Positions 37,902 through 46,984 of a stretch of DNA of 64,000 nt are shown here, piece by piece. Origin of the DNA: CBDAUN01 sp965214875. GTDB taxonomy: Bacteria; Pseudomonadota; Gammaproteobacteria; Arenicellales; JAJDZL01. The stretch's first letter is position 1; the number at the start of each line of letters is the position of its first letter. The notes under the pieces were generated by a model. That model saw only the letters and a list, made by a program, of their open reading frames with translations, did no database searches and was not told the DNA's origin. The stretch lies in contig OZ243980.1 of the NCBI GenBank assembly GCA_965214875.1, forward strand, positions 558,001-622,000. Direction: 5' to 3'. The translations under genes and the position numbers were made by a program.

Positions 37902-39130
37902 GATGAAGAATATACAGCAAATTCATCAACTCGGTGTTTATCTGGCAAGGAATGCCGTTCAGATCTATGCGGCGGATTCGCTCGCGGTGTATGAGACGAT
38001 GAGTCTCGCAGATGAACTTCGTGCAGGGTAAAACCGTGGAAAGTAGGCAAAGACCCAACCTGTTTGATTTTGCGACTAAGAAACTCGCCCAAGATGCTGT
38101 AATTGCCCACATGATGTCGTGGGCCAATCCTAAAAATTCTCATAGTATTCTGCACGCATTGGGAATCAAGTTACTTAAATCGCTTCTTAAGAAGCCTTAA
38201 AGGAAACAGAAATTCCTGAAATTCAATCAGTCAATGTGGAACTGCAATGCAAGAGAATTGATTTGCTTGTGAAAATCAATGATGCTGGGCCCTCCCCAAA
38301 ACTCATGGCCGTTATCGAAGATAAGGTTGATACAGAAGAACATTCTGATCTAGGTAAGTCGGCACATGAAGTGCGCTAAAGAGATATATCCGGACGAGAA
38401 CACTAAGATTGTTGCTTGTCTTATTGAAAACAGGAAATGCGTCGAGCATTGGAGCGTCGGCAGCAAATGAAGAGTTTGGTTTTTTCTCAAGAACTGATCT
38501 TTTGGAAGCGTTGAAGAAGCATAGCGATACGAACAACGCAATCATTGATGATATTTTCGTGCATCGTGTTCGCATTGAAAAACTCACAAATCGATTTTCG
38601 AAAACCAAAGTCAACCAATGGAGTGAACAAGACCCGAAAATTCATGGAGTTTTACAACGCTTTGGAAGACAAAATGCAACGAGACGATTGGTGGAAAGAG
38701 CGAGGGAGTTGGGGTTGGCATGATGTTAACAATCCGCAAGGTGGTTTTTGTTGCATGCCGCTCGCTGGTTTCAATGTAGAGTTTGATCGATAAATTACTT
38801 GCATATATCTTCAAATTGAAGGTGCCGCGCGATTGACACTTCGCATTGGACGTTGGGAAGAAGGCCAGGCAAAGGTAGACAGTAGCCTGATGCACAAGTG
38901 CCTGGACAAGATTCAACAATGCCTTGACGAGTCAGAGAGTGCTGGATTTATGGCCTCCAAAGCGGGCAGGTTCAGAGGCGGTCAGTCTGGCGCGGTGGCA
39001 AGTTTTGGATTTGGCGACTAGCAAGCGAGTTTCGTTGCACAAAATGGTCACGGTTGCGTCAATATGGAAAAAACAATCGGAAATCTCAAGAAAGCAGTGG
39101 AATTTACCGAAACATTCACAAACCGTTTGT
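37902..39130 (+). pseudogene. PD-(D/E)XK nuclease family protein, multiply frameshifted
   Basis: Pieces of one gene in successive frames: MKNIQQIHQLGVYLARNAVQ (37,902), RPNLFDFATKKLAQDAVIAH and MSWANPKNSHSILHALG (38,012-38,200), RIDLLVKIND with AVIEDKVDTEEHSD (about 38,225-38,360), EIYPDENTKIVACLIEN, FGFFSRTDLLEALKK (to 38,723), DDWWKERGSWGWHDVN, LRIGRWEEGQAKVDSS, then KMVTVASIWKKQSEISRK. The I-D-x-L-V-K and I-E-D-K motifs are the nuclease active site of the PDDEXK_4-like group. At least five lesions, so dead. Its last codons run up to the tadA gene. Confidence 0.65.
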
Positions 39131-39178
39131 TGCATTGAATTGACCGGATATTGTGAAAAAAAAACAGACTCAGCATGG

Positions 39179-39619
39179 ATGCGTGCTGCTTTGGCGCTTG
39201 CGAACGAGGCAAGATTGGCAAACGAGGTTCCAGTCGGCGCGATTGTGGTGCTGGATGGCCAGATCGTCGGGAAAGGCCATAATCGCGTGATTGCCGATTG
39301 CGATCCCACCGCGCATGCAGAAATTGTCGCCCTGCGGTCCGCCGCCCTGCAAACATCTAACTACCGAATGCCGGAAGCGGAACTGTATGTGACACTTGAG
39401 CCTTGCGCGATGTGCGCCGGCGCAATCATCCAAGCGCGAATCAGACGGGTTGTGTTTGGGGCCCTTGATCCGAAATCAGGAGCCGCAGGATCTGTCTTGC
39501 AGATTCTCTCCAACGAGCTTTTGAACCATCAATGTGAAGTGATTGGCTCGGTGCTTGAGGGCGAATGCGCCCACATGCTGCAAAGCTTCTTTTCGGAAAA
39601 GCGAAATAAAGCGCGATAG
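39179..39619 (+). CDS. tadA: tRNA-specific adenosine deaminase
   Basis: Converts A34 to inosine in tRNA-Arg(ACG). Zinc and catalytic residues: PTAHAEIVAL (His-Ala-Glu) and TLEPCAMCAGA (Pro-Cys-x-x-Cys). AANEARLANEVPVGAI-type N-terminal helix is present. The start is uncertain: ATG 39,179 gives MRAALALANE, but related enzymes begin 8-12 residues earlier. The sequence coding KKTDSAW is in frame without an ATG, and GTG 39,153 is put out of frame by a run of nine A (one more A would give a MKKKTDSAW start). Follows the nuclease pseudogene. Confidence 0.88.
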   Translation: MRAALALANEARLANEVPVGAIVVLDGQIVGKGHNRVIADCDPTAHAEIVALRSAALQTSNYRMPEAELYVTLEPCAMCAGAIIQARIRRVVFGALDPKSGAAGSVLQILSNELLNHQCEVIGSVLEGECAHMLQSFFSEKRNKAR

Positions 39620-39774
39620 CGAAGTTGGCATCGCGTAGCGCAATAGTCGCTTGGCAACGATTCTCGCAATCGGACCATGCGCAGAACTTTGCGTCAAATG
39701 TTCCAAGTACCGGCATCGAATCTGCGATAATGCGGCGAGTCTGCGCACTTTATCAGAGCCAGCATATCCAATGC

Positions 39775-39865
39775 GGAGAGGTACCGAAGTGGCCATAACG
39801 GCGCGGACTCGAAATCCGTTGGGGGCAGTAGCTCCACGTGGGTTCGAATCCCACCCTCTCCGCCA
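39775..39865 (+). tRNA. tRNA-Ser(CGA)
   Basis: Seven-base acceptor GGAGAGG/CCTCTCC, anticodon loop CTCGAAA (anticodon CGA), long variable arm typical of serine tRNAs, T loop GGTTCGAATCC, and encoded CCA at the end. Its 3' end is the likely attachment site of the integrase remnant behind it. Confidence 0.95.
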
Positions 39866-40009
39866 GTATGCAATTTTTTAGAGTCTACATTTGTCTACAT
39901 TTACCCCATAAACAACTGCATTAAAAGGCATTTTATGACCTTGTCAGTCCATTGACATTTTCTGCTATCCGCGCTATGAAGGTGGTATAAACGCATGGAT
40001 ATCACCATA

Positions 40010-41137
40010 ATGCGACGAGCAAAAAGATTCACCGTGGCGAGTTTCGCCAACCTGACGCACGATGGCTTGACCCCTGCTTCCCAACGAGTATACGAAGGCG
40101 ATGGCTCCGGCCTGTGCATCAACCTCCGACCGGAAGGCACGAAGTCCTGGATTCAAATCATCGCCGTGCGCGGCAAGCGGCGGCACATCGGATTGGGACC
40201 GTATCCGCTGATCTCGCTCAAGGAAGCGAGGGAGAAGGCGTGGGCGAACAAGCGCCTCGCCCATGAGGGGAAGACCCCATTGAAGAACTTGTCGGCACCA
40301 AGCATGCGCCGAACTTCAAGACACTTGCTGAGCAAGTCATCGCGCTTCAGTCCGCGGACCACGCCAGCAGGAAGTCAAAGGCGCAGTGGGATTAGTCGCT
40401 CGCGAGCTACGCCTCCCCGAAGATCGGCAGCAAGCTGGTTGCTGCCATCACCGTTGCCGATGTCATGTCGTGTTCAGGCACCGAATTGACAATTCGGCCA
40501 AGAAAGCGCTGATGCTGTTCCCCAAGAAAAGAGCGAAGGTGCAGCACCATAAGTCACTGCCTTGGCGCGATGTGTCGGAAGCAATCAAGGTGGTTCGAGA
40601 AAGCGGCGCTTAGAGCGCAACCAAACTCGGCTTTGAGTTCCTTGTATTGACCGCCGCCTGTTCAGGGGAGGTGCGGGGAGCGACATGGGATGAGATCGAC
40701 TTCGGTGAAAAGACGTGGACCATCCCTGAAGCACGCATGAAAGCGGGTGTCGAGCGCCGTGTGCCGCTCGCGCCTAGGTGCATGGATATTATCGCGGAGG
40801 CCCGCAAGCTCGTCCACCCTCGTCCTCTTGTCCGTGAACTGAAGGGGTGCAAGCTCGTATTTCCAAGTTTGAAGGGGAGACCGCTATCCGACTCGAAAAT
40901 GTCGAAGCTGGTGCGCGAGAACGGCATCCTCGCCGTGCCGCATGAAGTTTTCGGGATTGGGCATCGGAGACCGCCGACACGCCCCATGTCGTGATGGAAG
41001 CGGCGCTTGCGCATACGATCTCGTCGGCGGTGGAAAGGGCGTATGCGCTGTCTGACCTGTTCGACAAGCGGCGGGAGCTGAGCATTGCGGAGGTGCGCTG
41101 TGAGCTCGGCAACGCAGGCATGCAAATTACGGGATGA
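40010..41137 (+). pseudogene. tyrosine-recombinase integrase, decayed
   Basis: P4-type integrase downstream of tRNA-Ser. The N-terminal domain is intact: MRRAKRFTVASF, GDGSGLCINLRPEGTKSWIQ, GLGPYPLISLKEAREKA. A frameshift near 40,275, a stop near 40,394 and further shifts follow. Catalytic-domain pieces: TAACSGEVRGATWDEIDFGE with WTIPEARMKAGVERRVPLAP (40,647 on) carry the Arg and Lys sites, and RDWASETADTPHVVMEAALA with ERAYALSDLFDKRRE the C-terminus. Inactive. Confidence 0.75.
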
Positions 41138-41151
41138 AGAATTGGGGAATT

Positions 41152-41194
41152 ACATACAAGACGATCCCTACGAGCCATGTATCGTTTTGTATGT
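41152..41194. promoter_or_regulatory. interrupted inverted repeat before AbiEii-like gene
   Basis: ACATACAAGACGAT and its inverted partner ATCGTTTTGTATGT (13 of 14 paired) are separated by 15 bases and end 29 bases before the gene start. Could be an operator or the terminator of the integrase remnant; no T run follows. Confidence 0.5.
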
Positions 41195-41223
41195 AAGCCC
41201 CTTCCTTTAAGGACTTGTGGATT

Positions 41224-41949
41224 ATGTCAGACAAACTGACTCGGCAATTACCAGACAGCGTAATGCCTGCATTACGGTTATGTGTCCCGTCTTTCTCGTC
41301 TATAGAAAAGGAAACAGACATGCGCCTCATGCTTGGTTGTGGCACTGCGCTGGCCAGTCGCTGGCATCATAGGGTGAGCACAGACCTTGACTTTTTTCTG
41401 TACGCCCCGAAACTATCCGCACTCCGTTACATTGAACATGCAGCGGTTGTATTAGAGAACATGCCTCAAGTGGAACGGCTTCAAGTCGCCAACTTCCATC
41501 TATCCTTTCAGGTGGCAGATACGCCTGTGAGCCTGTTCACGGCAACTTCATTGACGGGCGAACCTGTCGTTGAAGATGAGTCTGAAACAGGTGTGCTGCT
41601 TGATTCGTCACTTGAAATCATGGTAAAGAAAGTGATGGGCCGAATGTTCGAACTTGGGGACTTTCTCGATAGGGACATGTACGATCTCTGCATTGCGTCG
41701 CATCTTGTTCCTGATCTCAGCGATTCACTTTGGAAGATGGTCCCAGAACGACAAAAAGCACAGCTTGCGGACGAATTGAAAAAACTCGCGAGACAAACGA
41801 TGCGCATGAGCGGTAGACCTGTCGTGGAACCCAAGTACCCGTACATCGCAAGGCATGTGTGGTCGTGCGGAGAAACGCTTGTTCGCAATGGTTCGATCCC
41901 ATCGAATTTCTTTACAACAGAAGACGATGAGCACGGACTTTCCCGGTGA
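41224..41949 (+). CDS. AbiEii/AbiGii-type nucleotidyltransferase
   Basis: 241-residue protein with the nucleotidyltransferase core of type IV toxins: LGCGTALASRWHHRVSTDLDFF (G-x-T-A-L, R-x-S-x-D-x-D-F) near residue 40, then a helical C-terminal part with DRDMYDLCIASH. Family toxins transfer nucleotides to tRNA or other targets, usually with an AbiEi antitoxin gene directly before. None is visible here, so it is an orphan or its partner was lost in the decayed island. GGA lies 10 bases before ATG 41,224. The 400 bases after it (41,950-42,387) hold nothing I can support. Confidence 0.75.
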   Translation: MSDKLTRQLPDSVMPALRLCVPSFSSIEKETDMRLMLGCGTALASRWHHRVSTDLDFFLYAPKLSALRYIEHAAVVLENMPQVERLQVANFHLSFQVADTPVSLFTATSLTGEPVVEDESETGVLLDSSLEIMVKKVMGRMFELGDFLDRDMYDLCIASHLVPDLSDSLWKMVPERQKAQLADELKKLARQTMRMSGRPVVEPKYPYIARHVWSCGETLVRNGSIPSNFFTTEDDEHGLSR

Positions 41950-42387
41950 GTGCTTTTCCCCCAAGAGACCATCCGCCGTTGCCTTTGACACATTTCATGT
42001 CAGACATGGCACGAGAGCGACATGCGTTCGATCCGGGACCGATTCAGTTGCTCATCAATAAGCATGCGGCAGGGGTGTAGCCCCGACCAAGTGCTTCCCA
42101 ACTTACAAGTTGGATGAACAACGAATCCGCTGTGCCTGAGCAGTACCATGTGGCGATCCGTGACACAGTAGCCAAAATGTCTGGCCATGACTGCATGATC
42201 TTTGTGCAAAATGCAGGGTCATCAATTCGTGGGTTTGCACACTTGCTACATGCGACAGGCGCATTTACAGATCGAGTCGTCCATTATGTTGATCAGTTTT
42301 CAGACATTGGCGACAATCGCCCTCGACGGGACAATGGTTATGCATTTTCTCGGATAAGTTGACGAGGTGGCGAGGTCGCTCGTCCTG

Positions 42388-42405
42388 CCCCCCCCCCCCC
42401 CCCCC
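42388..42405 (+). repeat. poly-C tract (C18)
   Basis: Eighteen C, the longest homopolymer here. It lies between the AbiEii-like gene and a second integrase remnant, in no gene I can recognise. Confidence 0.85.
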
Positions 42406-42492
42406 GCATTCAAGATGCTCGGCATTGGCGAACTTCGTGACAGTGCTGTCACTAGATTCGCCAGTGTTACTTTCGTTGTACAGAACTCGTCT

Positions 42493-42668
42493 TCAGGTCG
42501 AGCTTCCGTGACTGGGCCTCGGAGATCACCGACACGCCTCGCGCCGTGATGGAGGCGGCACCTGGCGCACACGATACCGGGCGCGGTGGAGCGCGCGTAA
42601 GCAGGACAGACTTCTTCGACAAGCGGCGCAGCCTGATGCAGGCGTGGGCGGGCTTTGCCGCGATTTGA
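42493..42668 (+). pseudogene. second integrase C-terminal remnant
   Basis: Reads VFRSSFRDWASEITDTPRAV followed by MEAAP and FFDKRRSLMQAWAGFAA, nearly the same C-terminus as the integrase at 40,010-41,137. Only the 3' end is present, with an internal change after MEAAP. Confidence 0.65.
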
Positions 42669-42775
42669 ACACATGCTGTAAGCTGCGGCGTTGTCCAATG
42701 TGGACACGCCCTGGCGAAACCGGCAATGAAAAGGGCGGCCGAAGCCGCCCCTTCCGTGCTTCGGCCAGCGCCGCT

Positions 42776-43572
42776 TCACCGTATGTCAAAGGTGAAGTCG
42801 CACCACGCGGCATAGGGCGGGATGCCCGCCTCCCGCGCCTCCGGCGTGGGCCAGATGGCCGGGCCGCAGTTCTTGCCTCCCCCCTTGAAGGTGGCGAAAT
42901 ACCCACTAACGTTGAAATGAACCGCGTCGACGCTTGGTATTGGCTCCCTCGCCTGTTGACATATGCCGCTCCCGCTGTGGCACACCTTGCCCCAGATCCG
43001 GACGGTGAACATGCCGGTGGAGGGGATATGTCTGCCGGTCGGCACATTATCCGCGCCCTGCTGCGGATTCGGCGGACAGGGATCGCTTCCACGATTGGCC
43101 GTGTACGTTCGTCCACGAACGGTGACTGTTCTCGAGCATTTTGGCTGGCCCCAGTACGTGCAGGCTTCGGCGATGGGCTGGCCGTGGGTGTACTTGCCGG
43201 TGGCGTTGTGGAAGCCGACCAGCCGCGTCGCCTCCCCGCTGCCATACGCGCACCGGGATCCGGATCCCACGCCGAGGATCGTGGTGCCGGGCCAGTCCAG
43301 GGCCTCGATGTCCAGGTCGCGGATAGCACTCGTAGCTTGCATGTCGGTGAATAGGGTGCCGTTCAGCGAGGTGACCGGGTTCCCGTAGTCCCTGCCCTCG
43401 TTCTCCAGGACCACTGTGAGGTAGTCGAAGTTACCGGGGAACCTGAATGTCTGCGCCGCAGCGGGCCCGGCCACAAGGGCGAGACCGGCGGCTAGGGAGA
43501 CCGCCGCCAGCAGCAGAAGGGTTGTCAACTTGGCGAGAGGGGGGGGGTAGATGAATGTCGTAAAGTGTTCAT
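42776..43572 (-). CDS. secreted eight-cysteine protein with C9 leader tract, out of frame as assembled
   Basis: ATG 43,572 reads MNTLRHSST, then nine C; with C9 it stops four codons after the tract. C10 (or C7) would join it to the long frame ending at 42,776, giving MNTLRHSSTPPPLAKLTT and a hydrophobic core with an AGPAAAQ cleavage region, about 265 residues. The mature part has eight cysteines, several Gly/Pro loops and a C-terminal CDFTFDIR. No known domain. Its leader resembles that of the gene at 58,588 (TNRKSPPPLARL). It has a promoter at 43,607-43,636 and an IS-A end five bases beyond the -35. Predicted phase-variable and currently OFF. Confidence 0.7.
43539..43547 (-). repeat. poly-C tract (C9 on coding strand)
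   Basis: Nine C in the leader of the eight-cysteine protein gene. ON is predicted at 10 or 7. Confidence 0.85.
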
Positions 43573-43606
43573 GTTCTCGTCTCTGAATTTGAATGATATT
43601 GCCGCG

Positions 43607-43636
43607 ATTGTAGCATTTTGACACTCCTCTTTGCAA
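43607..43636 (-). promoter_or_regulatory. promoter of the eight-cysteine protein gene
   Basis: TTGCAA, 18-base spacer, TACAAT on the minus strand. The -35 begins five bases from the IS-A right end at 43,642. The TATCATTCAAAT string shared with promoter module 2 follows 12 bases downstream. Confidence 0.6.
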
Positions 43637-43641
43637 AATGA

Positions 43642-43873
43642 TGTACTGGTTCAATACATATGAGACTTGTCAGGCGGTAAGCGCGCTTCGGTCGAAGTTC
43701 CGGCTATGGCCTGCATGGGTGCCATTGGTCCTAGCGTCTGAGGCGGCCGGCAGGCGTTGCAGTAGGCGTTCGAACTTGCGCCGCCGCTTTCCGCTGTGAG
43801 GGCCCGCCCATTCCCTTCGGACTGCGTCCTTTGGGAATGGGCGGGCAGTCCCGCATGTATCTGACCCCGGACA
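43642..43873 (-). mobile_element. mini IS-A (about 232 bp) with perfect hairpin
   Basis: Both termini: TGTACTGGTTCAATACAT and inverted TGTCCGGGGTCAGATACAT. The inside is about 100 bases of the transposase 3' end plus the left subterminal hairpin GCCCGCCCATTCCC (43,802-43,815) paired with 43,833-43,846. No coding capacity. Confidence 0.8.
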
Positions 43874-43917
43874 GTTGCAAACTTTCCTTGATCAATCCCT
43901 AACAAAGAGGAGAGAGA

Positions 43918-43995
43918 ATGATGATCTGGACTCAGAAAACACTGAAACGCACTGTGACATCTTTTGCGACATCTGGTCACGCAAATTATGTATAA
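43918..43995 (+). CDS. 25-codon ORF with strong ribosome site
   Basis: AGAGGAGAGAGA precedes ATG 43,918; the frame reads MMIWTQKTLKRTVTSFATSG and ends HANYV. Directly outside an IS-A left end. The basic N-terminus looks like the start of a signal peptide whose gene was replaced by the MITE at 44,032. Probably a relic. Confidence 0.3.
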   Translation: MMIWTQKTLKRTVTSFATSGHANYV

Positions 43996-44031
43996 AAATA
44001 TAATTAAAACATATACTTATGCATAAATTCT

Positions 44032-44261
44032 CCTAATTACCACTCAACATAAGTCATGTTTCAAAGGCTTTTCCAGCACGGACCGCCTTCTTAAGGTGGC
44101 GCCGGTTAGCCGCGAGGCGGCAGAACGCCGGAAAATCGCTCAAGCCGAGGCGTTTCTGGATCGGAACAAAGTTTCATTACGCGGGATTTATGATTATTTA
44201 TCAAATATTTAAATCGAAGCAGCCATGCTGAAAAACAAACTTATGATTCGTGGTAATTAGG
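44032..44261. mobile_element. MITE-like element, 230 bp
   Basis: Inverted ends: CCTAATTACCACTCAACATA at the left pairs with the complement of the right end (19 of 23 bases over CCTAATTACCAC...CATAAGT). Flanked by TAAATTCT and TAAATTTT, a likely 8-base target duplication with one change. No open frame. Ends unlike IS-A, IS-B or IS-C. Confidence 0.65.
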
Positions 44262-44368
44262 TAAATTTTTTAATTCATCTCTCCGCCATTTACTCAAGCC
44301 ATGCGCTGCGAGCCTGTTGAATTCGGCTTTGTTCGCATTTACTCAGCTCATGAACAGCGGAAGTCGGG

Positions 44369-45097
44369 CTACAGCGCGATCACGCATAGCGCTAAAGCCT
44401 CGAAACCTTCAACCAATGCATGGCACGAGTTGCCGGAAACACCCCGATCATCCCGGTTGGCAATTCGCTGACTGACTGATAGCAGAACTGCACTGACTAA
44501 AATCAGCACCAAGGCATCCAGCCCGCCGATCAGCAGACATAGGCCCGCGCTTGCCGCAATCGCGAGGTATAGGTGATTTTTCTCGACTCTGACTGCGGAA
44601 ATCCCTGCGTAGTTTAACGGTTCTTTGATATCTGCCATGAATAGGAGCGCGGCGACTGAAGCTCGTGCCGTGATGCAGGCGACAACGATTGCTGCCCACT
44701 CCCTCGACGAGATGACGCTGATGAGTGCGGAAAATTTGACGATCAGGACGGCGACAAGCGCCAGGATCGTGATTCTCTGACCTGATTCGCCATGTTTCGA
44801 TTGCGGCATCCATTCCTTTATCGCGGATGGCAGATGTTCAAGGTGCATTCCGCCAGAAACAATAACCCAGGCGATTAGCACAATCGCAGCAGCGATTGTC
44901 GAGTTTGCTGAACTCAGTAAGCTTTGCAAAACAGCTAGCAATATTCCGATTGCGAGGCCGACCGTCGAATGCCATAGAAGAGATTGATCGACATCTTCTG
45001 GTTCGATTTTGCCCTGATCAGGCAACCGAACCCATACGAGGGATCTAGCGGCGAACCGAAATCGTCGCCACCAGGCGTCTAATCGAAAATTATCCAC
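44369..45097 (-). CDS. CobS-like membrane protein with altered active site
   Basis: 242 residues, six to seven hydrophobic segments, order and length as in adenosylcobinamide-GDP ribazoletransferase. The first conserved motif, normally G-G-L-H-L-D-G-L-A-D, reads GGMHLEHLPSA and lacks both acidic metal ligands in their normal places; the C-terminal G-V-T-G-D motif reads GVSGNSCHALVEGFEAL, with Asp replaced by Asn. So a homologue that may have lost or changed activity. No other cobalamin gene is in the window. GTG start, no clear ribosome site. Confidence 0.6.
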   Translation of the reverse strand: MDNFRLDAWWRRFRFAARSLVWVRLPDQGKIEPEDVDQSLLWHSTVGLAIGILLAVLQSLLSSANSTIAAAIVLIAWVIVSGGMHLEHLPSAIKEWMPQSKHGESGQRITILALVAVLIVKFSALISVISSREWAAIVVACITARASVAALLFMADIKEPLNYAGISAVRVEKNHLYLAIAASAGLCLLIGGLDALVLILVSAVLLSVSQRIANRDDRGVSGNSCHALVEGFEALALCVIAL

Positions 45098-45435
45098 TGA
45101 GGTATGACTTGCGTACTATGCGCGAGCTGCGATCTGAATGCGATAATCCAATATTGCCTGAGAAGCCAAGAGGCGGCGTTTATATGAACAGGCAACAGCG
45201 AAAACAGTCGCATTCTATTTGCACGGTCGATGCAGAAAATCGTTTTTCGATGCATGTGAGCAAAGTTCAAAAGCCAGTGATCGCATTGCCTCGACCACTT
45301 TATGATCGGAACAGCATATTTCGGCATGGCGCGGGTTGATTTCATCAACTGCTTCGGTTGCATGAGTTCTCTAAATTTAGCTAGCCGGAAATGGAATCAG
45401 GTGTTGGGCGCTTCACTCGACTGCCTCTATATGGC

Positions 45436-45470
45436 ATGCGGTCTGCGCTGATTATCAGCGCAGACCGCAT
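45436..45470. terminator. 17-bp perfect inverted repeat at the 3' end of speB
   Basis: ATGCGGTCTGCGCTGAT and its perfect inverse around one T. The repeat includes the last codons and stop of speB. No T run on the minus side, so termination would be atypical; a bidirectional stabilising hairpin is the alternative. Confidence 0.55.
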
Positions 45471-46414
45471 AAAATCAGATTGACCATCTCGAATGCAATG
45501 GTCGCAGCCGCGAGCGATGTGATTTCCGCATGGTCATACGCCGGGGCGACTTCAACAATATCTGCACCGACAGTCTTGATGCCGCTTAAGCCACGAATAA
45601 TGTTGAGCAGTTCTCGGCTAGAAAGGCCGGCCACTTCCGGTGTGCCGGTGCCAGGCGCATGCGCAGGATCAAGCACATCGATGTCGATTGAGAGATACAA
45701 CGGACGATCGCCAACCCGGTCGCGTATGCGCTGAGCGACGTGGCCGGGCCCTTCCTCATTCAATTCATCGCAATGAATGACTTTGAAGCCAAGTTCCGCA
45801 TCGTTCTTCAGATCGTCTCGGCTGTAAAGCGGCCCGCGAATCCCGACATGCATTGAATGATTGTCATCGAAAAGACCTTCTTCCGCGGCTCTGCGAAATG
45901 GCGTCCCATGCGTATACGGAGCGCCAAAATAAGTGTCCCAGGTGTCAAGATGCGCATCGAAGTGGACCAGCGCGACAGGTCCATGACGGCGGTGCATCGC
46001 CCGAAGCAGCGGTACCGCGATGGTATGGTCGCCACCTAAGCTGACCAAAGCTTCGATATCATTCAGCAGATTCGAAGCCGTCGAGTCGATTTGCTCAATG
46101 GCTTCTTCGATGCTGTAGGGGTTGCATGGCACATCGCCGGCATCAGCAACCTGAATTTCTCGAAAGGGTTCGGTGTTGTACGCAGGATGAAAGTTGTAGC
46201 GCAAGTGTCGCGACGCCTGCCTAATTCCTTGCGGCCCGAAACGGGCGCCGGGCCGGTAGCTGGTACCGGAATCGAACGGTACGCCGAGGATGGCGACATC
46301 GCAATAGGGCACATCGCGAATTTCCGGTAGTCGGCAGAACGTTGAAGGTCCCGCATAGCGCGGAGTATGGGTTCCGCTCACAGGTTGCATAGGCGGTTCA
46401 GTTCGCTGTTTCAT
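45455..46414 (-). CDS. speB: agmatinase / ureohydrolase
   Basis: 319-residue ureohydrolase. Mn2+ ligands are all visible: SLGGDHTIA (His), VHFDAHLDTWD (Asp-x-His-x-Asp), SIDIDVLDPAHAPGTGTPE (Asp-x-Asp). Family N-terminal GVPFDSGTSYRPGARFGPQGIR is present. Members cleave agmatine, guanidinobutyrate or guanidinopropionate to urea and an amine; agmatinase is the most likely call but the substrate loop does not settle it. Single gene. A urea product would suit the urea/amide-type transporter elsewhere, but they are unlinked. Confidence 0.87.
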   Translation of the reverse strand: MKQRTEPPMQPVSGTHTPRYAGPSTFCRLPEIRDVPYCDVAILGVPFDSGTSYRPGARFGPQGIRQASRHLRYNFHPAYNTEPFREIQVADAGDVPCNPYSIEEAIEQIDSTASNLLNDIEALVSLGGDHTIAVPLLRAMHRRHGPVALVHFDAHLDTWDTYFGAPYTHGTPFRRAAEEGLFDDNHSMHVGIRGPLYSRDDLKNDAELGFKVIHCDELNEEGPGHVAQRIRDRVGDRPLYLSIDIDVLDPAHAPGTGTPEVAGLSSRELLNIIRGLSGIKTVGADIVEVAPAYDHAEITSLAAATIAFEMVNLILCGLR

Positions 46415-46483
46415 GATTGTCTCTTTCGGTTTTCGAACGAATTTTCAACAAGCTTTTACCTTGCCTGCGGCACCTTCGCGTAG

Positions 46484-46574
<91 letters not shown>

Positions 46575-46984
46575 GAATTTGCTTTGGAGCGATATGCATC
46601 GCTAGTCGGCTATCGCAGACAGTGGCTTTATATCACTGAAAATTCATGCTGCAATGCCATTTGAGTCCAGGCAATTTATTTTTGCCATTAATTTGGTCAA
46701 TTTTGTCGCTTTAAGATGCGGATGCGTCAACTGCGGTTGCAATCGCAAAATAGCGCATTTTGCAGGAATTCCCTGATATGCTTTACTCTTCAACCAGCCC
46801 TAGTGCAAGTGCGGCATAATAATCAGATGCGGCCTGTTGATCTCACCCGCAATTATGCTGAGATCGCAAGCGACTCAAAATGCCCGCCCTTCGGATGTTG
46901 CAGCAAAGGTTCTGGCTGGGGCTTGGCTGGAGTCCAATGGGCGATTGTCTTTCACTATAGATGCATGGGGTGAAATTGGCACTG

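Noticed and set aside
42644..43354. 236-codon plus-strand frame opposite the eight-cysteine gene
   Set aside because: No ribosome site, crosses the integrase remnant, and the minus strand shows the signal peptide and cysteine pattern.
46660..46960. Possible small ORF before the methyltransferase
   Set aside because: No ribosome site and no motif; I see nothing in it.
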